A stretch of 64,000 bases of DNA from Actinomyces faecalis (GTDB lineage Bacteria; Actinomycetota; Actinomycetes; Actinomycetales; Actinomycetaceae), in the NCBI RefSeq assembly GCF_013184985.2, contig NZ_CP063418.1, forward strand, positions 124,001 through 188,000, given 5' to 3'. Both the position numbers and the translations under genes were made by a program. Positions within the stretch are counted from its first letter, which is position 1; every line of letters starts with the position of its first letter. The notes under the pieces are model-generated. The model was not told where the DNA came from and did no database searches. It saw only the letters and a list, made by a program, of their open reading frames with translations. Of the stretch, positions 1 through 8,069 are shown piece after piece.

Positions 1-5
1 GTCAT
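1..5 (-). CDS. First bases of a leftward gene leaving the window
   Basis: Only the start codon and two further bases lie inside the window. The complement of bases 3-5 reads ATG, and an AGGAG Shine-Dalgarno sequence sits 7 nt before it on the minus strand (complement of 13-17). A strong promoter lies about 55-85 nt upstream. The gene is downstream of and co-directional with the ROK regulator, so a sugar-uptake or sugar-metabolism gene is a reasonable guess, but nothing of the protein can be seen. Confidence 0.55.
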
Positions 6-46
6 ATCGGAGCTCCTTTGCGCCTGTGATGTCCGCCAGCGGCGGT

Positions 47-104
47 ACGTGACGCAATTAACTACAGCGCTTTGATAAAATCCTGTCAACCCTTTCACGT
101 GACG
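47..104. promoter_or_regulatory. Direct ACGTGACG repeats around the promoter (possible operator)
   Basis: The octamer ACGTGACG occurs at 47-54 and again at 97-104, exactly 50 bp apart, on either side of the -35/-10 elements. The upstream copy is part of CACGTGACGTG, which contains the palindrome CACGTG. Such placement would suit a repressor. The neighbouring ROK protein is the obvious candidate, by position only. Confidence 0.3.
61..89 (-). promoter_or_regulatory. Sigma-70-type promoter of the leftward gene at the window edge
   Basis: On the minus strand a perfect -35 TTGACA (complement of 84-89) is followed after exactly 17 nt by TGTAGT (complement of 61-66). It lies between the ROK gene and the leftward start at base 5, so that gene can be transcribed independently of the ROK gene. 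Confidence 0.7.
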
Positions 105-145
105 TGAGGCAAACTGTCGGACACTCACGGTGGTCGTCGTGAGCC

Positions 146-1390
146 TCAGTGTGCCGGCGGCGGCTGGAGGCGCCGAGCTCCGGCGGAGTAGGTCTCAGCC
201 AGGACCAGGCAGGCGGCTCCGGTCGCGGCGTCGCGTGCTCCCAGAGGGGAGGAGATGGCGTGGATCGGGCGGTGCTCACCGTAGAAGACCCGTTGGGACA
301 AGGGCAGGTTGAGCAGGGGCTCCATCTGCTTCTGCATGACCGGCCAGCGTGGGCCGCCGATGACCAGGGTGTCGAGCTCGAGCAGCTCGGAGAGCACGGT
401 CGTGACGCGGACGATGACGTCCGCGGCCTGGGATAGGACGTGCTGGGCAACGGCTTCGCCTTGCTCAGCGAGTTCGAGCAACCGGGCGAAGATCGCGCGC
501 TTCCCTTCCGGGCTAGGGTCGAGGAGGTCTCCGGGTAGGTGAAGCCCGAGCGTGCGTGCATGCTCGATCATCTCCTTCTCGCCGAGGCTGACGCCAAGGC
601 AGCCGCGCTGGCCGCAGGGGCAGGGCAATCCGCAGGAGCTGCCGGACAGGTGGCCAGCCTCGCCGGCGTTGCCGCTGCGGCCGCGCCACACCTGCCCGTC
701 AAGGACGGCGGTGAGTGCGACTCCGGCCCCGATGTACAGGAACATGAAGCTGTCGGAACCGGTGCCCGGCGTGGTGGGCCGGCGCCACAGGTGGGCCTGG
801 GCGGCAGCGTTGACGTCCTTGTCCAGCAAGGTCGGCGAGCGCGTGAGGTGGGCGAGCCGCGACCTGAGGGGGAAGTCCTGCCAGGAGGGCAGCAGGGGTG
901 GGCGCGTCATGCGCCCGTCCTCGATGGGGCCGGGGGTCGCGATGCCGATTCCCAGCATCCGTTCCCGAGGCTGGTTGGTACGGGCGATCGCCTTCTCGGT
1001 CTGTGCGGCGATCTCGGTCAGGGACCGGGAGGGGTTGTCCGGAAAGGGAAGAGGCTGGTAGTGCTCGTACAGAAGGTTCCCGCGCAGGTCGACGGCGACG
1101 ACCTCGAGTGCCGAGGGGTCGACGTGCACGCCGACGGCGAAGCGTCCGTGCGGGTTGAGCTGGATGGTCGTGCCAGGACGTCCGCGTCCCTCTGGGGCCA
1201 CGGTCCCGGTCTCCAGGACGAGGTCGTGCTTGAGCAGGTACCGCACCACATTGGAGACCGTCTGTGGTGACAGGTGGGTGAGGCGCACGATATCGGCACG
1301 GGTGAGGCTCTCAGCGTGGCGGATCGTGTCCAGAACCAGTGAGCGATTGACCTCCGCCTGACGGGGAGGGCTGTGGGGTTCCCTGGTCAT
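146..1390 (-). CDS. ROK-family transcriptional regulator
   Basis: A 414-residue protein. Residues about 12-65 form a winged helix-turn-helix (ADIVRLTHLSPQTVSNVV). The rest is an actin-like ROK sugar-kinase fold with the LDKDVNAAA motif and the zinc-binding cluster CPCGQRGC, preceded by GEAGH. The family contains sugar-responsive repressors (NagC/Mlc/XylR type) and sugar kinases; the N-terminal HTH makes this a regulator. It is divergent from the AGE-family isomerase and co-directional with the gene starting at base 5, so it probably controls both. The start is supported by AGGAG and AGGAAG just before the ATG. The effector sugar cannot be read from the sequence. Confidence 0.9.
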   Translation of the reverse strand: MTREPHSPPRQAEVNRSLVLDTIRHAESLTRADIVRLTHLSPQTVSNVVRYLLKHDLVLETGTVAPEGRGRPGTTIQLNPHGRFAVGVHVDPSALEVVAVDLRGNLLYEHYQPLPFPDNPSRSLTEIAAQTEKAIARTNQPRERMLGIGIATPGPIEDGRMTRPPLLPSWQDFPLRSRLAHLTRSPTLLDKDVNAAAQAHLWRRPTTPGTGSDSFMFLYIGAGVALTAVLDGQVWRGRSGNAGEAGHLSGSSCGLPCPCGQRGCLGVSLGEKEMIEHARTLGLHLPGDLLDPSPEGKRAIFARLLELAEQGEAVAQHVLSQAADVIVRVTTVLSELLELDTLVIGGPRWPVMQKQMEPLLNLPLSQRVFYGEHRPIHAISSPLGARDAATGAACLVLAETYSAGARRLQPPPAH

Positions 1391-1419
1391 CTTCCTGGCT
1401 GCTCCTGGTTACGGGGAGC

Positions 1420-1448
1420 GATGCGGTGCATCCTCACACCTTGGTGTG
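1420..1448. promoter_or_regulatory. Two palindromes in the ROK/isomerase divergent promoter region
   Basis: GATGC-GGT-GCATC (1420-1432) and CACACC-TT-GGTGTG (1435-1448) lie side by side, 30-58 nt before the ROK start, in the 172-bp gap between the divergent genes. Both are perfect inverted repeats and are candidate operators for ROK autoregulation. No clear -35/-10 pair was assigned for either gene. Confidence 0.4.
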
Positions 1449-1562
1449 GGTCCTATTGTGCCCTGTCTGTCTGAGGTCGAGATCATGCATGGCTGAGTTA
1501 CTGTTCAGCATGAAGGCGTCGTGTCGGCGACCCCGCGAGCAATGCGAAGTCGAGGAGGACTC

Positions 1563-2912
1563 ATGGGACTGGGATGGTTTGGCGCGCCGGAGCACAACCG
1601 CTGGCTGGCTGAGGAGACGCACGCGCTGCTGCGCTACGGGCGCGCTGCGTGCGTGCCGGCAGGATTCGGCTGGATCGGTTCTGACGGCACGCTCGACACG
1701 AGCCACCCGGTCGAGCTGTGGATCACTGGTCGCATGACCTTTGCCTTCTCACTCGGTGCCCTCATGGGCGTTCCCGGGTGCCGTCGCTACGCCGACCACG
1801 GTGTACGGGCCCTGTCCAAGGTCCTGCGGGACTACGAGCACGGCGGGTGGCACTCGGCCGTACGTCACGAGCTGGACGAGGACGGGCACGGCGTGCCCGT
1901 GGACGCGAACCAGCGTAAGGAGTGCTACCAGAACGCCTTCGTCATGCTCGCGGCGGCGACTGCGACCGCGGCTGACCGCCCGGGTGCCCAGGAGCTGCTG
2001 CGCGACGCGATGGCGATGCAGGACAAGCGCTGGTGGGACGAGGCCTACCACATGCCGATCGAGTCCTTCGCCGCTGACTTCACTGACCCCGAGCGCTACC
2101 GCGGCATCAACGCCGCGATGCACACCGTTGAGGCCTACCTGGCGGCTGCTGACGTGAGCGGCGACGTCAAGTGGCTCAACCGCGCCGTCCAGATCATCGA
2201 CTTCGCCGTCAACCGTCAGGCGCGCGCTAACGACTGGCGACTGCCTGAGCACTATGACGCCTCGTGGCAGCCGGTGCTGGACTACAACAAGGAGCAGCCG
2301 GCTCACCCCTTCCGCCCCTACGGCGTGACGCCTGGCCACGGCCTGGAGTGGTCACGCCTGACTGTCCAGGCCCGCTCGGCACTAATCAACCGCTCGCTGC
2401 CGGTGCCCGAGTGGATGCTCGACGCCGCCGAGGAGCTCTTCGAGAGGGCTCGCGTGGACGGCTGGCGCGTGGACGGTGGCCCCGGGTTCGTCTACACCAC
2501 GGACTTCACCGGTGAGCCGGTGGTGCACGAGCGCATGCACTGGGTCGTGTGCGAGGGCGTGAGCGCGGCTGCGGCGATCCGTCGGGCCCTGCTCGACGAC
2601 GGGCGCGGTGAGATCGAGGTCGAGCACTACGAGCACTGCTACCGCTCCTGGATTGACTACGCCGAGCAGTACCTCATCGAGGCGCCGGGTGTGTGGACCC
2701 ACGAGCTGGACCAGTCCAACCAGCCCTCGACCCGTACCTGGGAGGGCCATCCGGACATCTACCACGCGCTGCAGATGACGCTCATGTCCCGTCTGCCTGT
2801 GTGGCCGGCGATGGGTCAGGCTCTGGCTGAGGGACGCCTGGACGACCCGGCGACCACCATCCCGGTCAGTGCCCAGAGCGGCCGTCGTCGCGGGCTGTTC
2901 AGCAGGGGCTGA
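1563..2912 (+). CDS. AGE-family sugar isomerase (mannose isomerase / YihS-like)
   Basis: A 449-residue (alpha/alpha)6-barrel enzyme of the N-acylglucosamine 2-epimerase superfamily. The pattern HNRWL (near residue 10), GFGWIG, LWITGRM, NAAMHTVEA, DYNKEQPAHPF, TPGHGLEW and GHPDIYH closely follows the E. coli/Salmonella YihS and bacterial D-mannose isomerase subgroup, which interconverts an aldose and its ketose. The histidines of TPGH (about residue 259) and near residue 400 correspond to the catalytic pair. The ATG at 1563 is preceded by GAGGAGGA. It is divergent from the ROK regulator, consistent with sugar-inducible catabolism. Mannose or lyxose is more likely than sulfoquinovose because no other sulfoquinovose genes are visible. 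Confidence 0.85.
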   Translation: MGLGWFGAPEHNRWLAEETHALLRYGRAACVPAGFGWIGSDGTLDTSHPVELWITGRMTFAFSLGALMGVPGCRRYADHGVRALSKVLRDYEHGGWHSAVRHELDEDGHGVPVDANQRKECYQNAFVMLAAATATAADRPGAQELLRDAMAMQDKRWWDEAYHMPIESFAADFTDPERYRGINAAMHTVEAYLAAADVSGDVKWLNRAVQIIDFAVNRQARANDWRLPEHYDASWQPVLDYNKEQPAHPFRPYGVTPGHGLEWSRLTVQARSALINRSLPVPEWMLDAAEELFERARVDGWRVDGGPGFVYTTDFTGEPVVHERMHWVVCEGVSAAAAIRRALLDDGRGEIEVEHYEHCYRSWIDYAEQYLIEAPGVWTHELDQSNQPSTRTWEGHPDIYHALQMTLMSRLPVWPAMGQALAEGRLDDPATTIPVSAQSGRRRGLFSRG

Positions 2913-2921
2913 CGAATGTCT

Positions 2922-2959
2922 ACGGTGGCGGCCTGATTAGCAGGTCCGGCCGCCACCGT
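2922..2959 (+). terminator. Hairpin terminator after the isomerase gene
   Basis: A perfect 12-bp stem (2922-2933 with 2948-2959; ACGGTGGCGGCC) and 14-nt loop lie 10 nt after the stop codon. A further copy of GGTGGCGGCC at 2971-2980 could form an alternative pairing. There is no U-tract, as is common in high-GC actinobacteria. Confidence 0.6.
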
Positions 2960-3077
2960 CGCCCGTCAGCGGTGGCGGCCTGCGCCGTCGTCCTAGTGCC
3001 TTGAGGGCTTCCTGCGTGCCTGTTCGTGGCGGCTGGATCGGCGATGGTAGTGTCGGCACCGGCCTGTCAGGGCCGAT

Positions 3078-3164
<87 letters not shown>

Positions 3165-3172
3165 GAGAACCG

Positions 3173-3220
3173 AAGGGGTGGCGTCATCTCCGCGAGAGCC
3201 TGGGGCTGACGCCGCCCCTT
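3173..3220 (+). terminator. Terminator hairpin of tRNA-Ser(TGA)
   Basis: A 14-bp stem (3173-3186 with 3207-3220) containing one G-T pair and a 20-nt loop starts 10 nt after the tRNA. No T-run follows. Confidence 0.55.
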
Positions 3221-3436
3221 CCGCCTGTCCGGAGGTTCCCGTTCTATTGATCGCCGTTCTCGGCGTGGTCGTCTGTCTCGCCATGCTGGCCGACGCCGTC
3301 GACACTGTCCTCGCCATCATCTCGCCCGAGGCGGCGGAGAAGGTGAGTGAGGAAGGGCTGTGCCTCGTGACGGCCCTCCGCCGGGCTGTGGCCTGGTGGG
3401 CTGGAGGAAGATCACGCCGGGTGAGGGCAAGGCGCT
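3221..3436. other. Spacer between the two serine tRNAs
   Basis: Mostly unassigned. A GGAGG at 3231-3235 precedes a possible TTG-initiated hydrophobic reading frame running to about 3450 (LIAVLGVVVCLAMLADAV...). The rare start, the basic low-complexity tail and the absence of a recognisable family argue that it is not a gene. Confidence 0.3.
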
Positions 3437-3466
3437 TTGCTGCTGCCTGACGATCTGGGGTAACCT
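3437..3466 (+). promoter_or_regulatory. Probable promoter of tRNA-Ser(GCT)
   Basis: TTGCTG (3437-3442), an 18-nt spacer and TAACCT (3461-3466) place a transcription start about 14 nt before the tRNA 5' end. Confidence 0.45.
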
Positions 3467-3486
3467 CATGCTGCCTACCAGGCCTT

Positions 3487-3573
3487 GGAGATGTCGCATA
3501 GTGGCCTAGTGCGCCTTCCTGCTAAGAAGGTTGGGGATAAAACCCCTCGGGAGTTCGAATCTCCCCATCTCCG
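3487..3573 (+). tRNA. tRNA-Ser(GCT), integration target
   Basis: An 87-nt serine tRNA with acceptor GGAGATG/CATCTCC, anticodon stem CTTCC/GGAAG-type pairing, loop CTGCTAA (anticodon GCT at 3521-3523), a long variable arm, T-loop GTTCGAATC and discriminator G at 3573. Bases 3502-3575 recur with four mismatches at 4381-4454, so the 3' five-sixths of the gene acted as an attachment site. GGAATCC-GCA-GGATTCC (3578-3594) follows directly, but the strong T-tailed terminator is now beyond the insertion at 4461. Confidence 0.97.
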
Positions 3574-3669
3574 CCGAGGAATCCGCAGGATTCCAACGAT
3601 CCGGCATTAATGTCGGACTCCGTTGCTACAGGGGAGGGGCAGCCGCTCCTCTGTAGCAAGGAGAACGCC

Positions 3670-3789
3670 GTGGCCATCACTCCTAAGCCCCGCCGCCTGA
3701 AGAGCGGGCAGGTCGTCTGGGACGTTCAGTTCAGGCCCGTTACCTTGTTGGTGGTCGCGGGCCTCATCCCGCGACCACCAACAAGGTAA
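3670..3789 (+). pseudogene. Truncated 5' fragment, possibly of a tyrosine integrase
   Basis: A GTG start at 3670 with AAGGAG 8 nt before it opens a 39-codon frame (VAITPKPRRLKSGQVVWD and on) that ends inside the 27-bp palindrome. A basic N-terminus followed by a VWDVQFR-like strand resembles the arm-binding domain of phage-type tyrosine integrases, and its position just after the attachment site is where such a gene would begin. The assignment rests on about 22 residues and is weak. After the palindrome starts, the reading is antisense hicA-like sequence. Confidence 0.4.
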
Positions 3790-3794
3790 CGGGC
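3735..3794. repeat. Perfect 27-bp inverted repeat (60-bp palindrome)
   Basis: Arms 3735-3761 and 3768-3794 are perfectly complementary, separated by the 6-nt loop CCTCAT. The right arm is in frame with the hicA-like remnant and the left arm is its inverted copy. This suggests a snap-back or template-switch duplication that broke both reading frames. It would also form a very stable RNA hairpin upstream of hicB. Confidence 0.9.
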
Positions 3795-3905
3795 AGCCAC
3801 AGCAAGGTCCGCATCGGTACCACGCTGCTCATCGTCCCGCGACACAAGGAGATCAACGAGATGACTGCCCGGGCCGTCATCCGTAAGGCGGAGGAGAACC
3901 AGTGA
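3768..3905 (+). pseudogene. hicA: 3' remnant of a hicA-like toxin gene
   Basis: In the frame ending with TGA at 3903-3905 the sequence reads TGSHSKVRIG, then LLIVPRHKEINEMTARAVI. This matches the second half of the HicA double-stranded-RNA-binding-like fold: a GSHxK motif with the active histidine, then the PxHxEI strand and the final helix. The first half is absent; upstream of 3768 is the inverted repeat. It overlaps the hicB-like start by GTGA, the usual arrangement of a translationally coupled toxin-antitoxin pair. With its 5' half lost the toxin is presumably inactive. Confidence 0.5.
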
Positions 3906-4309
3906 CCACCATCCAGGCCACCGCCACACGCTCCGGCTCCTGGTGGGCCGTCGAGGTCCCCGTCGCAGGAACCACCCAGTACACCCAGGGACGCACCCTC
4001 ACTGAGGCCCTGGACATGGCGCGCGGCGTCGTCGCCATCATGGCCGAGGAAGAGGGCGACCCCGCCCTGGCCGACGCCACCGTCGAGCTGCAGGTGGCCG
4101 GGCCGCTGCGCGAGGTGGCCGACACCGCCCGCACCGCCCAGGACGTCGCCGAGGCGGCCCGCGTCAGAGCCCGAACCACCCAGGCTCGCGCCGTGACGGA
4201 CCTGCTTGCCCAGGGGCTGACCATGCAGGACGTGGCCACCCTGATGGGCATCACCAAGGGGCGCGTCTCCCAGATCGCGAAGGCGGCCTGGCTCCTCCCG
4301 CCCCCTTGA
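3902..4309 (+). CDS. hicB: HicB-like antitoxin with C-terminal HTH
   Basis: A 135-residue protein. Residues 1-65 fit a HicB-type partial RNase-H fold (ATRSGSWWAVEVP, then TQGRTLTEALDMARGVVAIM). A charged helix links to a C-terminal helix-turn-helix (LLAQGLTMQDVATLMGITKG, then RVSQIAK) that would bind its own promoter. The GTG start overlaps the stop of the hicA remnant and has GGAGGAG upstream. It is the only intact gene between the tRNA-derived repeats. An orphan antitoxin may persist by neutralising related toxins elsewhere. Identification of the HicB fold is by pattern only. Confidence 0.65.
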   Translation: MTTIQATATRSGSWWAVEVPVAGTTQYTQGRTLTEALDMARGVVAIMAEEEGDPALADATVELQVAGPLREVADTARTAQDVAEAARVRARTTQARAVTDLLAQGLTMQDVATLMGITKGRVSQIAKAAWLLPPP

Positions 4310-4380
4310 GGAAACCGTGACCGAATGGCTGCAGTAGACCCCTTTTCGGGGTGCCGTTTGGCGTGATTCTGCGGTTTTAC

Positions 4381-4454
4381 TGGCCTAGTGTGCCTTCCTG
4401 CTAAGAAGGTTGGGGATAAAACCCCTCGGGAGTTCGATTCCCCCCATCACCGCC
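4381..4454 (+). repeat. Downstream attachment-site copy of tRNA-Ser(GCT)
   Basis: This copies 3502-3575 with four differences. It includes the D-stem side, anticodon arm, variable arm and a T-arm with changed bases. It lacks the first 15 nt of the tRNA and its acceptor side reads CATCACC, so it cannot fold into a functional tRNA. It marks the right end of the insertion. Confidence 0.85.
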
Positions 4455-4460
4455 GACAAT

Positions 4461-4491
4461 CCTCGGAATCTCCCGGATTCCGAGGATTTTT
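4461..4491 (+). terminator. Rho-independent terminator (original tRNA-Ser(GCT) terminator)
   Basis: CCTCGGAATC (4461-4470) pairs perfectly with GATTCCGAGG (4476-4485), followed by five Ts. It lies just after the tRNA fragment. A second small hairpin, CATCCCG-TTG-CGGGATG (4493-4509), follows. Confidence 0.85.
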
Positions 4492-4573
4492 GCATCCCGT
4501 TGCGGGATGGCGGGACTGGGTGGGGATCGGTTCCCGGTAGCGATGGTCGGGCTGTGTGGGGACGTGCTCGCTC

Positions 4574-4714
4574 CTGTCACGATTGACACCAATCTTCTCT
4601 GGCCTCTCGGCCGGCTTGGCTGACCTCGCTGGGGATCGTTGGAACGAAGGCGTTTCTCAGGACCGTGATGGCGCTCGGAGAACGCGGCGGAAAAATTGGT
4701 GTCAATCGTGACAG
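4574..4714. mobile_element. MITE-like 141-bp element with 20-bp inverted ends
   Basis: Bases 4574-4593 (CTGTCACGATTGACACCAAT) and 4695-4714 are perfect inverted repeats around 101 bp that encode nothing recognisable. No target-site duplication is evident. The size and terminal repeats fit a miniature transposable element or the fused ends of a deleted insertion sequence. A long-range hairpin with another role is the alternative. The rest of 4510-4770 holds no gene. Confidence 0.5.
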
Positions 4715-4770
4715 TCCCGTGCTGTGCCACACTCCGGGCTGGGTTGTGCCGATCCTCACGGGCTGAGGAT

Positions 4771-4799
4771 TTGGCCTCGTGAGGGAGGCTGAGTATCGT
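4771..4799 (+). promoter_or_regulatory. Promoter of tRNA-Arg(ACG)
   Basis: TTGGCC (4771-4776), a 17-nt spacer and TATCGT (4794-4799) end 22 nt before the mature tRNA. A 7-bp hairpin (TCGTTTC/GAAACGA) lies between the -10 region and the tRNA, in the 5' leader that RNase P would remove. Confidence 0.55.
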
Positions 4800-4821
4800 T
4801 TCTGCCTGTCGGAAACGACAT

Positions 4822-4897
4822 GCGCCAGTAGCTCAACGGATAGAGCATCTGACTACGGATCAGAAGGTTGGGGGTTCGAATCCCTTCTGGCGCACCA
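4822..4897 (+). tRNA. tRNA-Arg(ACG)
   Basis: A 76-nt cloverleaf with acceptor GCGCCAG/CTGGCGC, anticodon stem TCTGA/TCAGA, loop CTACGGA (anticodon ACG at 4855-4857), T-loop GGTTCGAATCC, discriminator A and an encoded CCA (4895-4897). The A34 would be deaminated to inosine by TadA. Confidence 0.97.
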
Positions 4898-4939
4898 AAG
4901 CCCCGCCCTCGGCTACCACAGTCGGGCGCGGGGCTTTTT
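4898..4939 (+). terminator. Rho-independent terminator of tRNA-Arg(ACG)
   Basis: AAGCCCCGC (4898-4906) pairs with GCGGGGCTT (4928-4936), and the T-run continues to 4939. It begins immediately after the CCA end. Confidence 0.9.
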
Positions 4940-4964
4940 CCATTCCCGGCAGCGCCGGAGCCCA

Positions 4965-5072
4965 CTCATCGCCCGCTGCAGGCTGGGTCAGCGCCCACGG
5001 CGTCGTGCCAAGCGCTAGAGCCACCGCGTCCAAGTCCTCTAGCTGCCACTGCTGTGCTCCCCTCCAACGGTG
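4965..5072 (-). pseudogene. Possible remnant of an XRE-type repressor HTH
   Basis: On the minus strand these 36 codons read HRWRGAQQWQLEDLDAVALA followed by LGTTPWAL. This resembles the last helices of a Cro/CI-type helix-turn-helix, in which a recognition helix is followed by LEDLDALAxALGVTPWxL. The frame has no start with a ribosome-binding site, nothing HTH-like precedes it, and it runs on into the tRNA terminator. It may be debris of a prophage-like element at tRNA-Arg, or chance similarity. Confidence 0.28.
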
Positions 5073-5186
5073 AGAGAGGGAGGAGTCGGCATGCCTAGTC
5101 GAAATATGTCCATCAGTGTCATATCCCTGAGAGGTGGGTGATTGACGGCGTGTATGTGGGTGGTGAAGGCGTGCTTGTATCGAGGG

Positions 5187-5216
5187 GGCGTACCTGAGGA
5201 CGCTCTCAGGTACGCC
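5187..5216. terminator. Perfect 12-bp hairpin before guaB1
   Basis: GGCGTACCTGAG (5187-5198) pairs with CTCAGGTACGCC (5205-5216) across a GACGCT loop. No T-run follows on either strand. It lies in the otherwise empty 5073-5289 spacer. Confidence 0.45.
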
Positions 5217-5289
5217 TTCACAACACACGCACGCCGCGATGACATGGATACACGCCGCCAATGCAGACAGGCCGGTCCAGCCTGCTGGC

Positions 5290-6747
<1,458 letters not shown>

Positions 6748-6781
6748 GCTCGGCCCGTCAGGCCTTCGAGACCGCCGCTCC

Positions 6782-7990
6782 TCAGCCGCGTGCGCTGGCC
6801 TCGAAGGCCTGACGCAGGTCCTCCACCAGGTCCGAGGGGTCCTCGATCCCCACGCTCAGCCGCAGCAGGCGGTCTGTCAGGCCGTAGCGTGCGCGGGTGG
6901 CGGGAGGGACGTCGGCGTGGGTCTGCACGCTCGGACAGGTGACCAGCGACTCCACCCCGCCCAGCGACTCGGCGAAGGTGAAGACCTGGACCGCCCCCAG
7001 GAAGGCGGCGATGTCCACGTCCTCGGCGAGGTCGAAGGACACCATGCCTGAGTGCCCCGGGTAGAGCACACGGGTGACGTGCGGTGACTTCTCCAGGAAG
7101 GCCACGACCTCCTTGGCGTTGGCCTCGTGCCGTGCCATGCGCAGGGACAGGGTCTTCAGCCCGCGCAGCAGCAGGAAGGAGTCGAAGGGTCCTAGCGTGG
7201 CGCCTGTGGTGTTGAGCCGGTACTGCAGGCGCTCACCGAGCGCCGGGTCGGCCACGGAGACCACACCAGCCATGACGTCGTTGTGCCCGCCGAGGTACTT
7301 GGTGGCGGAGTAGATCGCCACGTCCGCGCCCTCGTCCAGCGGGCGCAGGACAGCAGGGGTGTAGAAGGTGTTGTCGACGGCGAGCAGGGCCCCGGCCTCG
7401 TGGGCGAGCCGGGCGGTAGCGGCGACGTCGTAGCACTCCATCATCGGGTTGGTGGGGGTCTCGATGAGGACCAGGGAGGCTGGGCGGCTCAGCGCCTCGG
7501 CCAGCTCCGCCTGCCCGTAGACGAAGTCGACCTCGTAGGCGCCGGCTTCTGCCAGGACCTGGAGGTAGCGGAAGGTCCCGCCGTACAGGTCCTCCAGCGC
7601 CACGACGCGTGACCCGAAGGGTGCCAGGGTCTCGACCGCCAGCTGGACGGCGGCCATGCCCGAGGAGGTGACGAAGCTGGCCGCTGCGCCGTCGAGCCGG
7701 GCCAGCGCGTCCTGGAGGACGTCGCGGGTGGGCGAGGCGGTCCGCGTGTAGTCGTAGCCCGTGGACTGGCGCAGTCCTGGGTGGCCGAAGGCGGTGGACA
7801 GGTGGATCGGGGTCGTGATGGCGCCGGTGGCCGGGTCGGTGCCGGTGCCGACGTGCGCGAGTACGGTGTCCAGGCCCCAGGCCGAGGTGTCCGGGCCCGT
7901 CGAGGTGGAGGGGTGGTGGTGGATGGGAACGGCGCGCGTGGCGGAGCGGTCGTCGTAGGCGGGGTTGGAGTCCTCAGGGCGGATGGTCAT
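6782..7990 (-). CDS. Cystathionine gamma-synthase/lyase-family PLP enzyme (MetI-like)
   Basis: A 402-residue Cys/Met-metabolism PLP enzyme. The PLP lysine is K231 in SATKYLGGHNDVMAG, and the cofactor motifs SSGMAAVQLA, ETPTNPMMECYD and AVDNTF are present. Near the C-terminus it reads VLYPGHSGMVSFDL without the roughly 20-residue segment of typical MetB/MetC, then AESLGGVESLVTCPSVQTH. This shortened form matches Bacillus MetI (cystathionine gamma-synthase with O-acetylhomoserine thiolyase activity). It is 79 nt downstream of the patB/malY-like gene, forming a transsulfuration-type pair. Whether flow is toward methionine or cysteine is not decided by sequence alone. Confidence 0.85.
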   Translation of the reverse strand: MTIRPEDSNPAYDDRSATRAVPIHHHPSTSTGPDTSAWGLDTVLAHVGTGTDPATGAITTPIHLSTAFGHPGLRQSTGYDYTRTASPTRDVLQDALARLDGAAASFVTSSGMAAVQLAVETLAPFGSRVVALEDLYGGTFRYLQVLAEAGAYEVDFVYGQAELAEALSRPASLVLIETPTNPMMECYDVAATARLAHEAGALLAVDNTFYTPAVLRPLDEGADVAIYSATKYLGGHNDVMAGVVSVADPALGERLQYRLNTTGATLGPFDSFLLLRGLKTLSLRMARHEANAKEVVAFLEKSPHVTRVLYPGHSGMVSFDLAEDVDIAAFLGAVQVFTFAESLGGVESLVTCPSVQTHADVPPATRARYGLTDRLLRLSVGIEDPSDLVEDLRQAFEASARG

Positions 7991-8069
7991 AGCACGTGCT
8001 CTCTTCGTGTCAGGTGGGTGGACGACGGCGGTGCCCGGCGGTGTCCGTGACAGTCGGGCGGGGTGGGGG

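Larger units (their letters stand above)
3502..4454 (+). mobile_element. Small integrated element or remnant in tRNA-Ser(GCT)
   Basis: The segment is bounded by direct copies of the tRNA 3' portion (3502-3575 and 4381-4454, 71 of 75 bases identical). The natural tRNA terminator was displaced to 4461-4491. Between the copies are a short integrase-like 5' fragment, a hicA-like 3' fragment and an intact hicB-like gene. No complete recombinase remains, so it is a decayed or satellite element. The upstream copy retains the functional tRNA; the downstream copy has lost the 5' part and acceptor pairing. Confidence 0.7.

Noticed and set aside
3178..3450. Small membrane protein between the serine tRNAs
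   Set aside because: The frame begins inside the tRNA terminator, the only ribosome-binding site would serve a rare TTG, and the C-terminus is Arg/Ala-rich low complexity with no family resemblance.
4381..4454. Second functional tRNA-Ser(GCT)
   Set aside because: The first 15 nt of the tRNA are missing and the acceptor side is mutated, so no cloverleaf can form. It is an attachment-site copy.
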